Below, in pieces: positions 10,901 to 18,947 of a DNA stretch of 64,000 nucleotides. How positions within the stretch are numbered: position 1 is the stretch's first letter; the number at the start of each line of letters is the position of its first letter. Under the pieces are notes generated by a model, which was not told where the DNA came from, ran no database searches, and saw only the letters and a list, made by a program, of their open reading frames with translations. The position numbers were made by a program, and so were the translations under genes. The DNA comes from Galaxea fascicularis. Lineage: Eukaryota; Cnidaria; Anthozoa; Scleractinia; Euphylliidae. The DNA lies in contig OX419335.1 in NCBI GenBank assembly GCA_948470475.1, positions 39,955,594 to 40,019,593 on the forward strand, written 5' to 3'.

Positions 10901-11437
10901 ATGAAGTTTGCGAAAAGCATCGACAAAATTAAAAGCAGAACGAAAATCAGAAAGATAATTAGCCGGAGAAAAATTACCGCCAAACTTATCTAGGTCACGT
11001 TCATAACAATTAAAGTCACCGGCCACAATAACCCCATCAGCAGGCAGAAAAAACTCATGTAAGGATTCAAAAAACACTTTCCTATCTGTCAAAGAGGTGG
11101 GAGCGTAAATAGCAACAAGATTAATTTTAACACCATGCAATTCAAACAGTAAACTAATGACTCTACCATCAGAATCCTTACGCCATGCTAAAATAGTACC
11201 TTCAAAAGAGTTTGAAACAAGTACAAGAGATCCCCCCCCTCTACCAATTGACGGGGACCAAAAACAGGGACCCCGCCAACGAGAGGCAACGGAGTTATAA
11301 AAATCAGGATCGGAAATCATAGTTTCCTGAATCAAACAAAAATCAAAAGCCGGGGAAGCAGAACGTAAATGGTCAAAAATTAAATTCTCCTTACGAGAAT
11401 TGAAACCCCGGGAATTGATAGATACTAAACGAAGCAT
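7982..11437 (-). CDS. ORF2 protein of retrotransposon 1 (endonuclease-reverse transcriptase)
   Basis: 1151 residues, uninterrupted. An apurinic-type endonuclease fills residues 1 to ~235, with catalytic-type motifs QET (37-39), YAPT (111-114), GDFNC (140-144), SRLDK (196-200) and SDHD (222-225). Reverse transcriptase spans about 450-760, with DQEKAFDRVD (590-599), RGVRQGDPLSP (645-655) and YADD (693-696). A C-terminal CCHC motif (C1013, C1016, H1024, C1029) matches the zinc motif usual in this group. The protein nicks the target and copies the RNA at the nick. In target-specific elements the endonuclease chooses the site, here the U2 gene. Confidence 0.96.
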   Translation of the reverse strand: MLRLVSINSRGFNSRKENLIFDHLRSASPAFDFCLIQETMISDPDFYNSVASRWRGPCFWSPSIGRGGGSLVLVSNSFEGTILAWRKDSDGRVISLLFELHGVKINLVAIYAPTSLTDRKVFFESLHEFFLPADGVIVAGDFNCYERDLDKFGGNFSPANYLSDFRSAFNFVDAFRKLHPRSREVSWFNSDFSIGSRLDKFFVSRNFASSIDVCNISPCCFSDHDYVNLTLVVNTDFARGPGLWKFNNSLLQDSQFCSFISERISDLSGCIESFPSVKEWWDFFKRCLQSDIVSFSRNKRKSLCRERVVLTNQLIDCKQRLVQGDVSVVAEIATLESRLKSLTLRDLEGVKVRSRAKWLEEGEKPTRYFFKLERERVERNTVTSILNADEVEVFTRAEIEQAHVQFYCHLFSPEPIDPGCKQDLLSCFSCSLSDADRDLCDADVSLQELTESLNGLSAGKAPGPDGFSVEFYSKFWRLLGPLILCVAHECIRDGFLCASMKGSATRLIFKKRGDRKNLKNWRPISLLNVDYKIISKVLTTRLSRVLDSVVDPDQTCSVPGRSISSNLVLLRDVFHFIEQTDEAAILVSLDQEKAFDRVDRSFLMDLLCHLGFGPVFRKWVSTLYDGAYMQILLNGNLTSKIPLLRGVRQGDPLSPLLYVLCVEALACQIRSGPEIRGFLLPGASGKQARVRLYADDTTVILKDLSSLRRLFDCISIYERGSGAKLNRSKTEAMWLGSWRDRSDEPLGLTWVRKMKVLGIVFGTVPVEKDNWQPKIDKLEKSLNLWKSRSLSFVGKALIVNVLGFSKLLFLCRFLVLPAWVLARVNQLVWGFVWGSRIETVSRNTLCLPPRDGGLGILNFKFKSHALLLSLVISTVTCSDDSSFFLCRYFIGSRLASARAEWAHLRGLSVPNASSPTSFYAFALRVLADVSDLSDFSSKRVYLRLVGGLSSPPLLPVQWSRFVSSDFLISRHWSLVRDDFCENFKNDLSWLITLRGVKVRNSLRNWGYIDSSCCASCPRQETIDHCFLLCPRVYRVWTHFSPFLSLILGCAFICNPSFVFFFLWPSCDKKRARLACYIVKTILYGVWFFRNKATFHNGHEDHRALIRYISSDIKRRIYIDFFRMSESSFAALWVLPGFCTVQNGLVKFHFTT

Positions 11438-11446
11438 GGCGAAGGA

Positions 11447-13108
11447 TTAAGATTTTTTCGACCTACGAGAAGGAACAGCGGCAGGGGCAGTTGACTTACG
11501 AGAGAGCGGAACGTCAGAATTCGTACACTTAGCAGGACGGCGACTTGGAATAATCGGAGTAGTACCCTTCCTTTTCCGTCTTGTGACAGTTTTGAAGACT
11601 TCACCCAGAAGAGAGGACTGAGAATCCTCATCCATCGTAAGATCATCACAAGAGGGTTGAAAAACAGGAGGAACAGGTTCCGGAGTCGAGGATGGAAACA
11701 GCGGAGAGGAAAAGGAAGAATCTTGAGAAGGCGCATGAGGAGAAACAGCTGAAACTGAAGCAGAAGGAGCCAAGGACGATGAAGAAGAACCAGAGGGAGT
11801 AGCAGTAGTAGATGTAGATGAAGGCGATCCAGATGATTGACCAGTAGAAGACACAGATGCAGCCACAACACCAGGAGAAGGAACAGCAGCAACAAGAGCG
11901 GCATCAGAAGCATCAGAAGCAGCAGCAGCAAGAAGCACGTCCGAATCAGTAGTAGCAGAAGCAGAAGACTGCGAAGGATGCGGAGGTTGCGGAGGTTGAG
12001 AAGGCCGTGAAGATAGTACGGATTGCGAAGGCTGCGAAGATTGCGAAGATTGCGAAGATTGCGTAGGGTGCGTAGATTGCGTAGGCTGCGAAGGCTGAGT
12101 AGGAGAGATAACATCGGAGTCGGGTACAGCAGAAACGGGCAAGGAAGGCTGTTCCTGAAGAGGAGGAGGAGGAGGAGGAAGAGGTTCTTCAACGTCAGCA
12201 GTGTGGTGAGCAGGGCGAGGTTTCCATGAAAAGCGACAATCGACAGCATAATGACCGGTTTCACGACAAATAGAACAATACGTAGGACCAGTACAATCAC
12301 GATAAGTATGACCCAAACCCTCACAATTAAAACAAACTAGATTTGGACAATCCTTCACGACATGACCAGTGTAATTACATTTACGACACGTAGGAACTTG
12401 ATTAGGATGCTTAACACGAAGAAGAAAACGGCCAAAACGAAGGAAGGAAGGAACAGGGTCATTAAGATCACATTTAAAGACACGAATACCATTGTAGACA
12501 TCAGGATAGCCTTGGAGTTTGCAGCGACGAGAAGAGTGAACAGATCCATAATCACTAAGGCGGTGCTTAATAGCGTCATCAGAAAGTTCGAAAGGAGCAT
12601 CGTAAACGGCAACATAAACACAGTCAGAATCATCACGGTGATTACGAGAAATGTAGGAGGACTTCTGGAGATATAAATTACGGCATTCTTCAGTTGTAAA
12701 GGTAATAAAAGCAGAGCCAGTAGAAGTACGTTGAAGACAGCGGATAGAGCTATGAAGAATACCAGCACTACGAACGTCAGCAAAAATGTTGGAAGTAGAC
12801 ACATCTTTATCAACATGAAGGAAAGCAGAGCAAGGTCGGTCAGGCAGAGTGTTATATGGATGAAAGTGTTCTTGTTCAAAAGTGGTCTGTTTATCGGCGT
12901 AACGTAGAAGGTCATCAGGAGCAGAAGAATACGAAACAACACTGGACACACTGGAACGACGAGCACGAGGACGACTGGTCACGGCAGCATACGTCGGTTG
13001 ATCAGGGGTATTAGCAATCAAAGCATCAGCTTCAGCCATAGGAGCATCAATAACAGCATCAGGAACAGAATCCGCCCAGGAGGCCTGGGGATCAACATCA
13101 CTAATCAT
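11447..13108 (-). CDS. ORF1 protein of retrotransposon 1 (nucleic-acid-binding, CCHC)
   Basis: 553 residues. Three CCHC knuckles of the form CX2CX4HX4C stand at about 241-254, 259-272 and 278-291. The stretch before them (about 90-235) alternates strands and helices and may be an RRM-like fold; that is inferred. After the knuckles comes a long low-complexity Ser/Pro/Gln/Thr/Ala region (about 310-480). A basic tail (TRRKRK, SRRSKKS) could serve nuclear import or RNA binding. The start is the first ATG after stops in the 5' UTR. In L1/Tx1-type elements ORF1 coats the element RNA. It is followed after 9 bp by ORF2. Confidence 0.93.
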   Translation of the reverse strand: MISDVDPQASWADSVPDAVIDAPMAEADALIANTPDQPTYAAVTSRPRARRSSVSSVVSYSSAPDDLLRYADKQTTFEQEHFHPYNTLPDRPCSAFLHVDKDVSTSNIFADVRSAGILHSSIRCLQRTSTGSAFITFTTEECRNLYLQKSSYISRNHRDDSDCVYVAVYDAPFELSDDAIKHRLSDYGSVHSSRRCKLQGYPDVYNGIRVFKCDLNDPVPSFLRFGRFLLRVKHPNQVPTCRKCNYTGHVVKDCPNLVCFNCEGLGHTYRDCTGPTYCSICRETGHYAVDCRFSWKPRPAHHTADVEEPLPPPPPPLQEQPSLPVSAVPDSDVISPTQPSQPTQSTHPTQSSQSSQSSQPSQSVLSSRPSQPPQPPHPSQSSASATTDSDVLLAAAASDASDAALVAAVPSPGVVAASVSSTGQSSGSPSSTSTTATPSGSSSSSLAPSASVSAVSPHAPSQDSSFSSPLFPSSTPEPVPPVFQPSCDDLTMDEDSQSSLLGEVFKTVTRRKRKGTTPIIPSRRPAKCTNSDVPLSRKSTAPAAVPSRRSKKS

Positions 13109-13264
13109 TGTGGGACGAGATACGTTAGAAAACGCACCCGAGACACAAAATCACAAGAAAAGGCCGATCGAGAAATTAAATCCCGAACGGCCAGGGCTTC
13201 CGCCAGGACGTGGCAAAATCGATAACCAATCCGATATAGCTCCGCCTCGACGACAGCCCCCGAC
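13109..13264 (-). other. 5' UTR of retrotransposon 1
   Basis: 156 bp, GC-rich, beginning (on the - strand) gtcgggggctgtcg. It contains a 16-bp stretch identical to the array's U2-5S spacer (see findings). No promoter motif recognised. Confidence 0.7.
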
Positions 13265-13289
13265 CTTAGCCAAAAGGCCGAGAAGCGAT
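13265..13289 (-). pseudogene. RNU2: U2 snRNA copy 4, 5' fragment
   Basis: U2 nucleotides 1-25 with the U2 promoter still upstream (right). Nucleotides 26-37, including the branch-point recognition sequence, are missing at the junction with the element. Confidence 0.93.
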
Positions 13290-13760
13290 GGCGAAAAGGT
13301 TCGCTGAGGCTTGGGTGGTTGTTGTCTCCTACCCTCGAGATATGGTGGTCTGAAAACTGTCGCGTCCCGAGCTATGCTTCCATCAACTTGAGCCCCTACC
13401 ACCCCCTCTAAGGGAACTGACTGGCAGGTGCATTGTACTAGCGTCATGGACAACACGCACCGCTAAACCAGGCGCAAAAATCGCTTCAATCTTGCAAAAG
13501 ATATGCATTCCCTAGTGACATAACAGTTCGCCCGTTCACAGACAAACACAGGGCAAAATCGATAACCTTGAAACGAGGCTAGTCTCCACATACCTTGACG
13601 TTTACAGCTGACTTGGCGTTTCGCTGCCAATTTGGCGCCAAAACGTGCGGGACTAAGTTCCAGCAGATTTTCAATTGAAACTCTTCCCGAGTCAAGTCTC
13701 AAGAAATGTCTCGTTTACAAGTCCACTTATAAAACAGTAAATTTTCGCCCCTTATCTTTC

Positions 13761-13821
13761 GTCTACGACCATACCACAGGGAAAACACCGGTTCTCGTCC
13801 GATCACCGAAGTTAAGCCCTG

Positions 13822-13856
<35 letters not shown>

Positions 13857-13880
13857 GGGAATACCCCGTGTTGTAGGCTT
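13761..13880 (+). rRNA. RNA5S: 5S ribosomal RNA, copy 5
   Basis: Full 120-bp copy lying between the two retrotransposons, with its TATA-like element intact. Confidence 0.97.
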
Positions 13881-14758
13881 CCCTTTTGCATTTTTACCCA
13901 CTGTACTAAGCCATTTCATTATTACCAAGCAACACTACGGGCTTACATAGCAAGTAATAGCAAGTGGGGAAGGCCAAATGCTCTACAAAACCAAACACAG
14001 CGCACTCAAAACAATTTAAACGGCCTAAAACCGCCAGCGCGATCGGAGTTCGTCAGCGCGCGAGATAGGATGTTTACGTTTCCCTTGTGACATCAAATTA
14101 ACGCTTGTGACATCAAATTATCTCAACAACAACAGCTCAGGCGGCAATTGCAGGCTATTCGACCGCATTCCAGCGCCTTTACGGCCTAAAACCAACGACA
14201 AAACAAGGAAAATCAATCGGGCAACGACCACAATCGAACAGCAACGACCGAGGGGATTTTTTCCGACCGCCGATCGGCCAATTTAACGGCTATTTTTCAA
14301 ACACACTCCGACCGACCGACGGCTATTCTAACCCAAGAAAAAAACACAAAAATGTACTCACTGTTGGCAGAACCCACCGCCTTCCTCCGAGTGTTTCTCT
14401 TCCTCCGCGGGTAGAGCTTGTTGAATTTTCCACTGTCGCGCTGCAAGTCAACGGACATCAACTGAAGTGAGTCACTCGCATTTCTGTGCCGTACGTACTT
14501 AGTAAACACCGCAAAATCCTGATAACTGACTGCAAACGCAAGCAAACCTACCTTTTACTCGTTTTCCTCACTCCCTCGGCGATCCTGTATTTCAAATCCA
14601 TCCGTATTTCTTCCTCGCTCGCGCTCTCTGCCCTGCAACCGAACACAACACATTCAAAATTTCCCGGCCGCTCAGTCACTCAGTTAAACATCAACCACTT
14701 AACAACAGTCACGCACGCACGCACTGGCTAACTTACTACACTGCTCTAGCTACCTAGA

Positions 14759-14759
14759 T

Positions 14760-14796
<37 letters not shown>

Positions 14797-14802
14797 ATTA
14801 TA

Positions 14803-14845
<43 letters not shown>

Positions 14846-14846
14846 A

Positions 14847-14893
<47 letters not shown>

Positions 14894-14923
14894 ATCACAG
14901 TACCTCCCGCGTCAGGTAAGTAT
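14759..14923 (-). ncRNA. RNU1: U1 snRNA, copy 5
   Basis: Full-length copy. The U2 gene of this unit is split by retrotransposon 2. Confidence 0.95.
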
Positions 14924-15140
14924 GAGTTGTTGGCGACCATCTCCCACGGAAGAACTGTCTAACCCTCATATGCCTTGTGGTAACGGCCCTCAGGTCCGGC
15001 CAGAGAGGTGGTCTTTCAATGCCTCAGCTCGCCACTTGTACTGTCTAACCTGCTAGCAAGAAATAAAAACACATGGCCAAGGTTTGATGTTTAGTTGGTT
15101 TCTTTTTTTTTCAATTGAATATTTCTTCCCCAAGGGGAAG

Positions 15141-15289
15141 TGGGCCGCACTCGGAGGTAGTGCTATACCGAGGCAACCCGTGGCTGGGACGAGGCAAGCC
15201 TCTTTTCCACAGCCCAATTCCAAAAATCAGTTTAATATATGAGCTGCTCAATGAGCAGCGTATCAGATATTAAGCTGATAAGAACAGAT
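15141..15289 (-). pseudogene. RNU2: U2 snRNA copy 5, 3' fragment (split by retrotransposon 2)
   Basis: U2 nucleotides 38 to the 3' end, type B. It ends with the left copy of the 10-bp target duplication aagaacagat (15280-15289). The junction base is the same as in copy 4. Confidence 0.95.
15280..15289. repeat. Target-site duplication of retrotransposon 2, left copy
   Basis: aagaacagat, U2 nucleotides 38-47 on the opposite strand. Matches 20414-20423. Confidence 0.93.
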
Positions 15290-15408
15290 TTTTTTTTTTT
15301 TTTTTTCTTGAAATTTTATTGTCAATTCATCTCAAAGGAGATTTACAATTCCTTAGTCAAAGTCTCTTTCAAAGTTACAGTACTACGTCACATCCAGTTA
15401 ATTCCTTA
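15290..15408 (-). other. 3' UTR and poly(A) tail of retrotransposon 2
   Basis: 119 bp with aataaa (+ strand tttatt) shortly before a 17-nt A tail. Such a tail fits priming from a poly(A) RNA end. Confidence 0.85.
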
Positions 15409-18400
15409 TTACAGGATAGTGCTTACTTGTAGTGACCCATTCGTGATCTTACATACATGTGGATGACACCATATACTAGCAAACTTCGTTTCAGTCATTC
15501 GGAAAAAGTCTACATTCAGACGGGTAATGATGTCGTGTCTAATGAAACGGGTAATGGCCCGAGCGTCCTCGGTGCCATTATGAAAGGTGGCTTTATTTCT
15601 AAAGAACCAGATACCAGAAAGGGCAGACTTTATCAGATAGCGCGCAATCATGTTATTCTTATCGCCGGTCGCTAAACCTTGATAGAAAAATACTGTAGGC
15701 ACATTAGGCACAAAATTCATACCCAACAAAGCCGAGAGGACTGGGGAGAGATTTTTCCACACCCCCCTCGCCCTCCGGCAATGAAGAAAACAGTGGTCAA
15801 TGGTTTCCGCTCGTCCACAATGCGCACAGGCTTCAGAATCCGTGTATCCCCAGGTTCGAAGGGAATCTCTGACTTTCACCCCTCGCAGGGTGATCATCCA
15901 AGCCAAATCGTTCTTAGAATTCTCGCATAACGGTTCGCGCACTAGAGACCAATGGTCAGATAATTGAAACCCGGGGCCTAATGTTGGAGGCCATCTGTGG
16001 GGGAGCACAGGTGCTGATACGGTTTCTTTCAAAAACTCCGAATAGCAATCTTTGGAATTGTAGGAAAACTGAGATGGGCTCCGGACTCGGTTTGACAGGG
16101 CAACCATTGACCGCAAAACTAGATCATAAAATTCGGTAGGGACTAACGCCCTGGGGGAGGAATTGTCTCGCAGGTGAGACCACCCCTCCCTCAGGCGAGC
16201 CAATTGTGAACCTACAAAATACTTAACCAGATAAAAGTCTTTAGCCTTTGGATCAGCAACGATCGAGGTCACTAGTGAAATCTTCAGAGCTTTGCTCTTA
16301 CAAATGAAATCGATAAGGCCTAACCCGCCTTGTCTAACTGCAACGGTTAAGGTTTTTCTGCTAACCGTTTCAATCTTCGATCCCCACAAAAAGGGGAAGA
16401 CTAACTTTTTGAACTTCGCAACCACCCACTCCGGGGTAGGGAGGACTTTAGACAGGAACCAAAATTTGCTAGCACCGATCACATTGACTATCAGAGCCTT
16501 ACCCATGAGGGACAGAGATCTGGACTTCCACAAATTCAAATTTTTCTCTAATTTCGAGAGTTTCGGCAACCAATTTTCTGGTTCTACATTGACTGTCCCG
16601 TTGCTGAACCAAACACCTAGTATCTTCATCTTAGAAACCCAGGCCAGACCATAGGGTGCGTCCGCCCTGGATCTCCAAGCACCTAACCACATTGCTTCCG
16701 TCTTGGCCAGGTTCAACTTGGCGCCTGTGCCAAGTTCGTATTTACGCACCGCATCAAACAATTTCGTTAGTGAAAAGGGATCTTTGACAAAACAAGTCGC
16801 ATCATCAGCGTATTGACTTATCTTAAAACTTTTACCGGAAGCTCCTGGAAGGAGAAAACCAGTAATGGTGGGGTCTTTCCTAATGCTCGTCGCTAAAACT
16901 TCAGCACATAAAACATACAACAATGGTGACAGGGAATCCCCCTGCCTGACACCGCGCTCGAGTGAAATTGCATCTGTCAAAAAACCATTAACTAAAACGC
17001 GCATAGAAGCGCCGCTATACAGAACCGAAAACCACCGCTGGAAATTCGTGCCAAATCCAAAACGTTTCAAAACATTCGCCAGAAAGGACCGGTCAACTCT
17101 GTCGAAGGCTTTTTCCTGATCTAGGTTCACGAGAATTCCCGTCTCTTTCGTAATGTTTATGTAATCTAGCGTGTCACGCAATAGAGCCAAATTCTCGAAA
17201 ATAGTTCTTCCCGGCACCGAACAGGTTTGATCTTCATGAATAATCGAGGGTAAAACCTTAGATAACCGACTTGCGAGCGCTTTAGAACAAATTTTGAAAT
17301 CAACATTAAGAAGTGAAATCGGTCGCCAATTCTTAAGTGATTTTGGGTCATCTTTCTTAAAAATTAAACGAGTCACACTTTCTCGCATCGAAGGACTAAA
17401 GCAACCGGATTCGAAGCTGAAATGATACAATTCCAACAGAGCCGGACCAAGAAGGTCCCAGAATTTAACGTAGAATTCTTTCGGGAGGCCATCGCTACCT
17501 GGGGTTTTGCCTGAAGCCAACTGAGTCACAGCATGATAAATTTCCTCCAGCGTTAAGAGATTTTCGCACTCCTCCCGTTCCGAACAATCCAAAAATGTAT
17601 CGACTCGATCTAAAATTTCAGTCTGAACCGCGGCATCAATGTCCATTTTGGAGTACAGCTGTTGGTAAAATTCAAAATGCGCCTGTTCTATTTGTTGTTG
17701 AGAAAACACTTCTACATCATCCGAGTTAAAAATAGATTTGACCGTATTCTTCTGAGCGCGAGTCGCTTCCAGATTCAAGAAAAATTTTGTTGGTTTCTCG
17801 CCTTCTTCCAACCATTGAGCTCTGCTTCGGATTTGGCACGATTGAAAACGTGAAAGATTCATCGCTCTAAGTTCGCTCTCCAAAAAATCGATATCATCTT
17901 TGACAGATAAATCTCCCTCGAGCAGGGCGCGTTTCTTTTTGATCAACAAATTCGTCATGCGAACTTTATCGCAACTTAATCTTCGTTGTTTTCGTTTCGC
18001 AAAATCAATAGTCCCAATTTTGATGGATTCCTTAAGGAAATCCCACCAGTCATGTAAATTCGGAAAAGATTTTTGATATAACACGTGATGCTGAATGATC
18101 TGAGCCATTTCCGAGCAAAAATTCTCGTCTTCAAGTAATTCTAAATTTAGCCTCCAAATACCTGGCCCGTGAGAAAACACATTATGCAAATCCACCACCC
18201 ATTGCACAACATCATGATCCGAAAAAGCGCAAGGATTTATCTCGCAACTAACTGTTTGATCCAATAATTCGTGGGGAATGAAAAATTTATCCAAACGGGT
18301 GCCAATGGTCTTATCTGAATTAAACCAAGTGCATTGGACTTGGCGGCCGTGTTTTTTCCGCCAAACATCCACTAAGCGGTAAACATTATGCAAATCTCGC

Positions 18401-18891
18401 AAATCCGTTGAATTCACAGAATTACCCCCAAATTTATCCAGATCACTTTCAATACAGTTGAAATCACCCGCGATAATTTTGAAAGAATTCGGACAGAAGA
18501 AATCATGAATATTTTCGAAAAAACCCTTGCGCTCAGTAGGATTCGTGGGCGCATAAACATTAACAAAATTAAATCGCAAGTCGTCAATAAAAGCTAAAAC
18601 ACTAACAATTCTACCAGAGGAGTCTTTTTTCCATGTCAAAACTTCGAAACGGGATTTATCGGAAATTAGCAAGGCAGCCCCTCCCTGTTTTCCAAGTGCA
18701 GGAGACCAAAAACTTTTGCCGGGCCACTGTGCCCGCAAACGCTCAATCGCATCATCATTCGCCGCTAGAGTTTCTTGCAAAAAAATCACATCGGCTTTTG
18801 AGTCACGCATCAAATCAAAAATAGCACGTTGTTTGGCCCCGTCGCCAAAACCGCGAACATTCAAGCTTAAACATTTAATACGCAGCGCCAT
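15409..18891 (-). CDS. ORF2 protein of retrotransposon 2 (endonuclease-reverse transcriptase)
   Basis: 1160 residues from MALRIKCL, the start that aligns with the ORF2 start of retrotransposon 1. An earlier in-frame ATG at 18939 would add 16 residues and leave only 8 bp after ORF1. Endonuclease motifs: QET (39-41), YAPT (113-116), GDFNC (142-146), TRLDK (198-202) and SDHD (224-227). Reverse transcriptase: DQEKAFDRVD (591-600), RGVRQGDSLSP and YADD (694-697). A C-terminal zinc motif (CAHC, then HCFLHC) follows. Collinear with ORF2 of retrotransposon 1 but clearly diverged. Confidence 0.96.
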   Translation of the reverse strand: MALRIKCLSLNVRGFGDGAKQRAIFDLMRDSKADVIFLQETLAANDDAIERLRAQWPGKSFWSPALGKQGGAALLISDKSRFEVLTWKKDSSGRIVSVLAFIDDLRFNFVNVYAPTNPTERKGFFENIHDFFCPNSFKIIAGDFNCIESDLDKFGGNSVNSTDLRDLHNVYRLVDVWRKKHGRQVQCTWFNSDKTIGTRLDKFFIPHELLDQTVSCEINPCAFSDHDVVQWVVDLHNVFSHGPGIWRLNLELLEDENFCSEMAQIIQHHVLYQKSFPNLHDWWDFLKESIKIGTIDFAKRKQRRLSCDKVRMTNLLIKKKRALLEGDLSVKDDIDFLESELRAMNLSRFQSCQIRSRAQWLEEGEKPTKFFLNLEATRAQKNTVKSIFNSDDVEVFSQQQIEQAHFEFYQQLYSKMDIDAAVQTEILDRVDTFLDCSEREECENLLTLEEIYHAVTQLASGKTPGSDGLPKEFYVKFWDLLGPALLELYHFSFESGCFSPSMRESVTRLIFKKDDPKSLKNWRPISLLNVDFKICSKALASRLSKVLPSIIHEDQTCSVPGRTIFENLALLRDTLDYINITKETGILVNLDQEKAFDRVDRSFLANVLKRFGFGTNFQRWFSVLYSGASMRVLVNGFLTDAISLERGVRQGDSLSPLLYVLCAEVLATSIRKDPTITGFLLPGASGKSFKISQYADDATCFVKDPFSLTKLFDAVRKYELGTGAKLNLAKTEAMWLGAWRSRADAPYGLAWVSKMKILGVWFSNGTVNVEPENWLPKLSKLEKNLNLWKSRSLSLMGKALIVNVIGASKFWFLSKVLPTPEWVVAKFKKLVFPFLWGSKIETVSRKTLTVAVRQGGLGLIDFICKSKALKISLVTSIVADPKAKDFYLVKYFVGSQLARLREGWSHLRDNSSPRALVPTEFYDLVLRSMVALSNRVRSPSQFSYNSKDCYSEFLKETVSAPVLPHRWPPTLGPGFQLSDHWSLVREPLCENSKNDLAWMITLRGVKVRDSLRTWGYTDSEACAHCGRAETIDHCFLHCRRARGVWKNLSPVLSALLGMNFVPNVPTVFFYQGLATGDKNNMIARYLIKSALSGIWFFRNKATFHNGTEDARAITRFIRHDIITRLNVDFFRMTETKFASIWCHPHVCKITNGSLQVSTIL

Positions 18892-18947
18892 AATGAAAGA
18901 TAAGAAAATAAAGAATCCTCTGGTAAACATAATGAACATAAACAGGA

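Larger units (their letters stand above)
7721..13264 (-). mobile_element. Retrotransposon 1: U2-targeted APE-type non-LTR element (Tx1/Keno-like)
   Basis: This 5.5-kb element lies in the same direction as U2. From its 5' end (right) it has a ~156-bp 5' UTR, ORF1 (13108-11447), a 9-bp gap, ORF2 (11437-7982) and a ~260-bp 3' UTR with an aataaa signal near the end. The 3' end (tactaaaa) abuts U2 nucleotide 38. At the 5' junction U2 nucleotides 26-37 are lost and no target duplication is seen. Both ORFs are open, so the element looks full length and recent. Known U2-targeting families with an apurinic endonuclease (Keno, Tx1 clade) fit this architecture; family naming needs a comparison. Confidence 0.92.
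13265..15289. repeat. Middle piece of the 5S-U1-U2 array, between two retrotransposons
   Basis: This is one unit's worth of array: the 5' fragment of U2 copy 4, a 5S, a U1, and the 3' fragment of U2 copy 5. Its left end carries the type A base (c at 13451). From 14181 on every diagnostic site is type B. It is therefore a chimera of the two array types. Confidence 0.95.

Noticed and set aside
11425..12324. Long Leu-rich frame on the - strand overlapping ORF1 of retrotransposon 1
   Set aside because: Out-of-frame shadow of the Ser/Pro/Gln-rich part of ORF1.
13230..13264. A self-cleaving ribozyme at the 5' end of retrotransposon 1 (G-rich start)
   Set aside because: I could not trace the paired helices of an HDV-like fold by eye; a structure search would be needed.
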